A DNA stretch of 64,000 nt from Acidobacteriaceae bacterium KBS 83 (GTDB taxonomy: Bacteria > Acidobacteriota > Terriglobia > Terriglobales > Acidobacteriaceae). Shown here piece by piece: positions 62,910 to 64,000 of the stretch. A model generated the notes under the pieces. The model did not search any database. It was given only the letters and a program-made list of their open reading frames with translations, and was not told where the DNA came from. Position 1 is the stretch's first letter; each line of letters begins with the position of its first letter. The stretch covers positions 310,001 through 374,000 of the forward strand of contig KB906734.1 in the NCBI GenBank assembly GCA_000381585.1. The letters are read 5' to 3'. The translations under genes and the position numbers were made by a program.

Positions 62910-64000
62910 TCAAGAAGGATTCAACCAGCCGCCATCGACCTCCGCCAGCTTCTCTGCTTCCACTGGTCCCCAGCTGCCGGCTTCGTACCCGTGAACCGGC
63001 GGCAGGTTCTTCAGCAATGGATCCAGGATGCGCCACGCCTCCTCCACATAGTCTTCGCGCGCAAAACGCGCCTGGTTGCCGACGATCGCATCTGCCAGCA
63101 GCTCCTCATAGGGCAGTATGTCTTCCGGACTAGCGTGCTGCGTCGCCATCATCTCCACCGGAGTGCCGCGAGGAATCTCGCCCGGAACGCGTACATGCGC
63201 GCCCAGCCCGATCGTCATATCCGGACTCACGCGGAACCGCACATAATTTGACGGCAATGGATCTCTGGAAAAGATATCGGGATGCCGTCGCAGCCGCGCC
63301 ACCACTTCGGTCGCCGTCGTATGCAGCGATTTGCCGGCGCGGATGTAGAACGGAACGTCCTTCCAGCGCCAGCTATTGATGCAGACCTTCAGCGCCACAT
63401 AGGTCTCCACCGTTGAACCGGGCTTCACCCCGGGTTCCTGGAGGTAGCCGTCGAACTGACCGCGCACCACCTCGCTCGGCACCAGGCATTGCACGCCCCT
63501 CAGCACTTTGGTGCGCTCATCGCGCAATGCTTCGGCCCACGAGCCGATCGGCGGCTCCATTGCAACGTTGCTCAGCAGTTGCATCAGGTGATTCTGCAGC
63601 ACATCGCGGATCGCTCCCGTCGCGTCGTAGAACGCGCCGCGCCCCTGCACGCCGAAGCTCTCCGCCATCGTGATCTGCACGCTCTCCACGTACTGGCGAT
63701 TCCAGATCGGCTCGAGGAAAGAGTTGTTGAAGCGGAAGAAGATCAGGTTCTGCACCGCGTTCTTGCCCAGGTAGTGATCGATGCGGAAGACATCCTTCTC
63801 ATCAAAGACGTTGTGCACGATCCGGTTCAGCGCCATCGCCGAATCCAGGTCATGCCCGAATGGCTTTTCGATCACCACCCGCGCGCCATTCGCGCAACCC
63901 GATTGCTTCAACTGCTCAAGCACTTCTCCGAAAAGGCTTGGCGGAATTGCCAGGTAGTGGATCGGATGCTGCGCGGTCCCCAACTGCTTGCGTACCTGTT
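62910..64000 (-). CDS. zwf: Glucose-6-phosphate 1-dehydrogenase, C-terminal part (cut by window edge)
   Basis: The frame continues past the window edge, so the N-terminal NADP loop is missing. About 363 residues are visible: [34 protein letters not shown]; the signature [14 protein letters not shown] with the substrate lysine; then [20 protein letters not shown] and [14 protein letters not shown]. The oxidative pentose phosphate entry step is its role. A TTG codon near 63983 lies inside the protein and is not the start. Confidence 0.96.
   Translation of the reverse strand, partial: QVRKQLGTAQHPIHYLAIPPSLFGEVLEQLKQSGCANGARVVIEKPFGHDLDSAMALNRIVHNVFDEKDVFRIDHYLGKNAVQNLIFFRFNNSFLEPIWNRQYVESVQITMAESFGVQGRGAFYDATGAIRDVLQNHLMQLLSNVAMEPPIGSWAEALRDERTKVLRGVQCLVPSEVVRGQFDGYLQEPGVKPGSTVETYVALKVCINSWRWKDVPFYIRAGKSLHTTATEVVARLRRHPDIFSRDPLPSNYVRFRVSPDMTIGLGAHVRVPGEIPRGTPVEMMATQHASPEDILPYEELLADAIVGNQARFAREDYVEEAWRILDPLLKNLPPVHGYEAGSWGPVEAEKLAEVDGGWLNPS

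Overview
The window is about 60% GC and densely coded on both strands. It reads like a free-living, aerobic, envelope-rich Gram-negative soil bacterium. Gene content (Wza/Wzc exopolysaccharide export, tandem DUF1254 proteins, a DUF5054 protein, an EXORDIUM-like secreted protein, a CysO-type cysteine operon, ECF sigma factors) and codon style suggest Acidobacteriota, possibly Acidobacteriaceae. That placement is inference, because no rRNA is present. Two tRNA genes are visible, Val-GAC and Ile2-CAU.

Region 1 (1-18.2 kb) is an exopolysaccharide locus. A minus-strand block runs from an OmpR-like regulator with a degenerate receiver, through a hexapeptide acyltransferase, a Wza-like exporter and a Wzc-like copolymerase/tyrosine kinase, to two tandem 430-aa Wzy-like polymerases and three glycosyltransferases; the last of these is cut by the window edge. 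The polymerase pair carries a clear scar of duplication of a [polymerase + glycosyltransferase] unit: a 29-codon stump of the glycosyltransferase start remains between the copies. After a 1.3-kb non-coding gap, plus-strand genes follow: a membrane/GT-B fusion, a GT2 enzyme, two divergent DegT/DnrJ/EryC1 aminotransferases and a TVP38/DedA-type protein.

Region 2 (18.2-32 kb) holds a membrane-tethered LuxR regulator with a DUF4199 protein, a large membrane protein, tRNA-Val, pgsA-like, a 53-aa CxxC protein, MscS, Mth938-like, an FmdB-type zinc ribbon and a methyltransferase. It also holds a divergent ECF41-type sigma factor / AhpD-like pair, with a match to the ECF41 promoter in between. A five-gene cysteine operon follows (cysteine synthase, JAMM peptidase, ThiS/MoaD-like carrier, unknown 110-aa protein, MoeZ-like E1-rhodanese). 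The carrier is encoded with a terminal Gly-Gly-Cys, which mimics the CysO-Cys intermediate.

Region 3 (32-50.7 kb) is mixed housekeeping: rsmI, a CBS-domain site-2-protease homologue that has lost HExxH, rsmD, an EXORDIUM-like secreted protein, an ECF sigma / membrane partner / secreted protein operon, a second MscS, two DUF1254 proteins, mfd, a DUF885 peptidase and galU.

Region 4 (50.7-64 kb) contains a DUF4239-like membrane protein, cytochrome c, tRNA-Ile2, a periplasmic-sensor histidine kinase, a SpoIIE-type phosphatase, a degenerate receiver, a 50-aa metallothionein, a phospholipase C-like phosphoesterase, a DUF5054 protein, a YhiN-type flavoprotein and the C-terminal part of zwf. The kinase gene lies between two 115-bp direct repeats that contain the tRNA-Ile2 5' half, which suggests insertion next to the tRNA.

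A dispersed ~95-109 bp element with terminal inverted repeats (CCGTTTTCACAAA...TTTGTGAAAACGG) occurs four times, always intergenic. Three copies sit in the same orientation 19-59 bp upstream of a start codon (cysM-like, rsmD, galU). This element, the Gly-Gly-Cys carrier operon, the tRNA-flanked kinase and the polymerase duplication scar are the most interesting observations.
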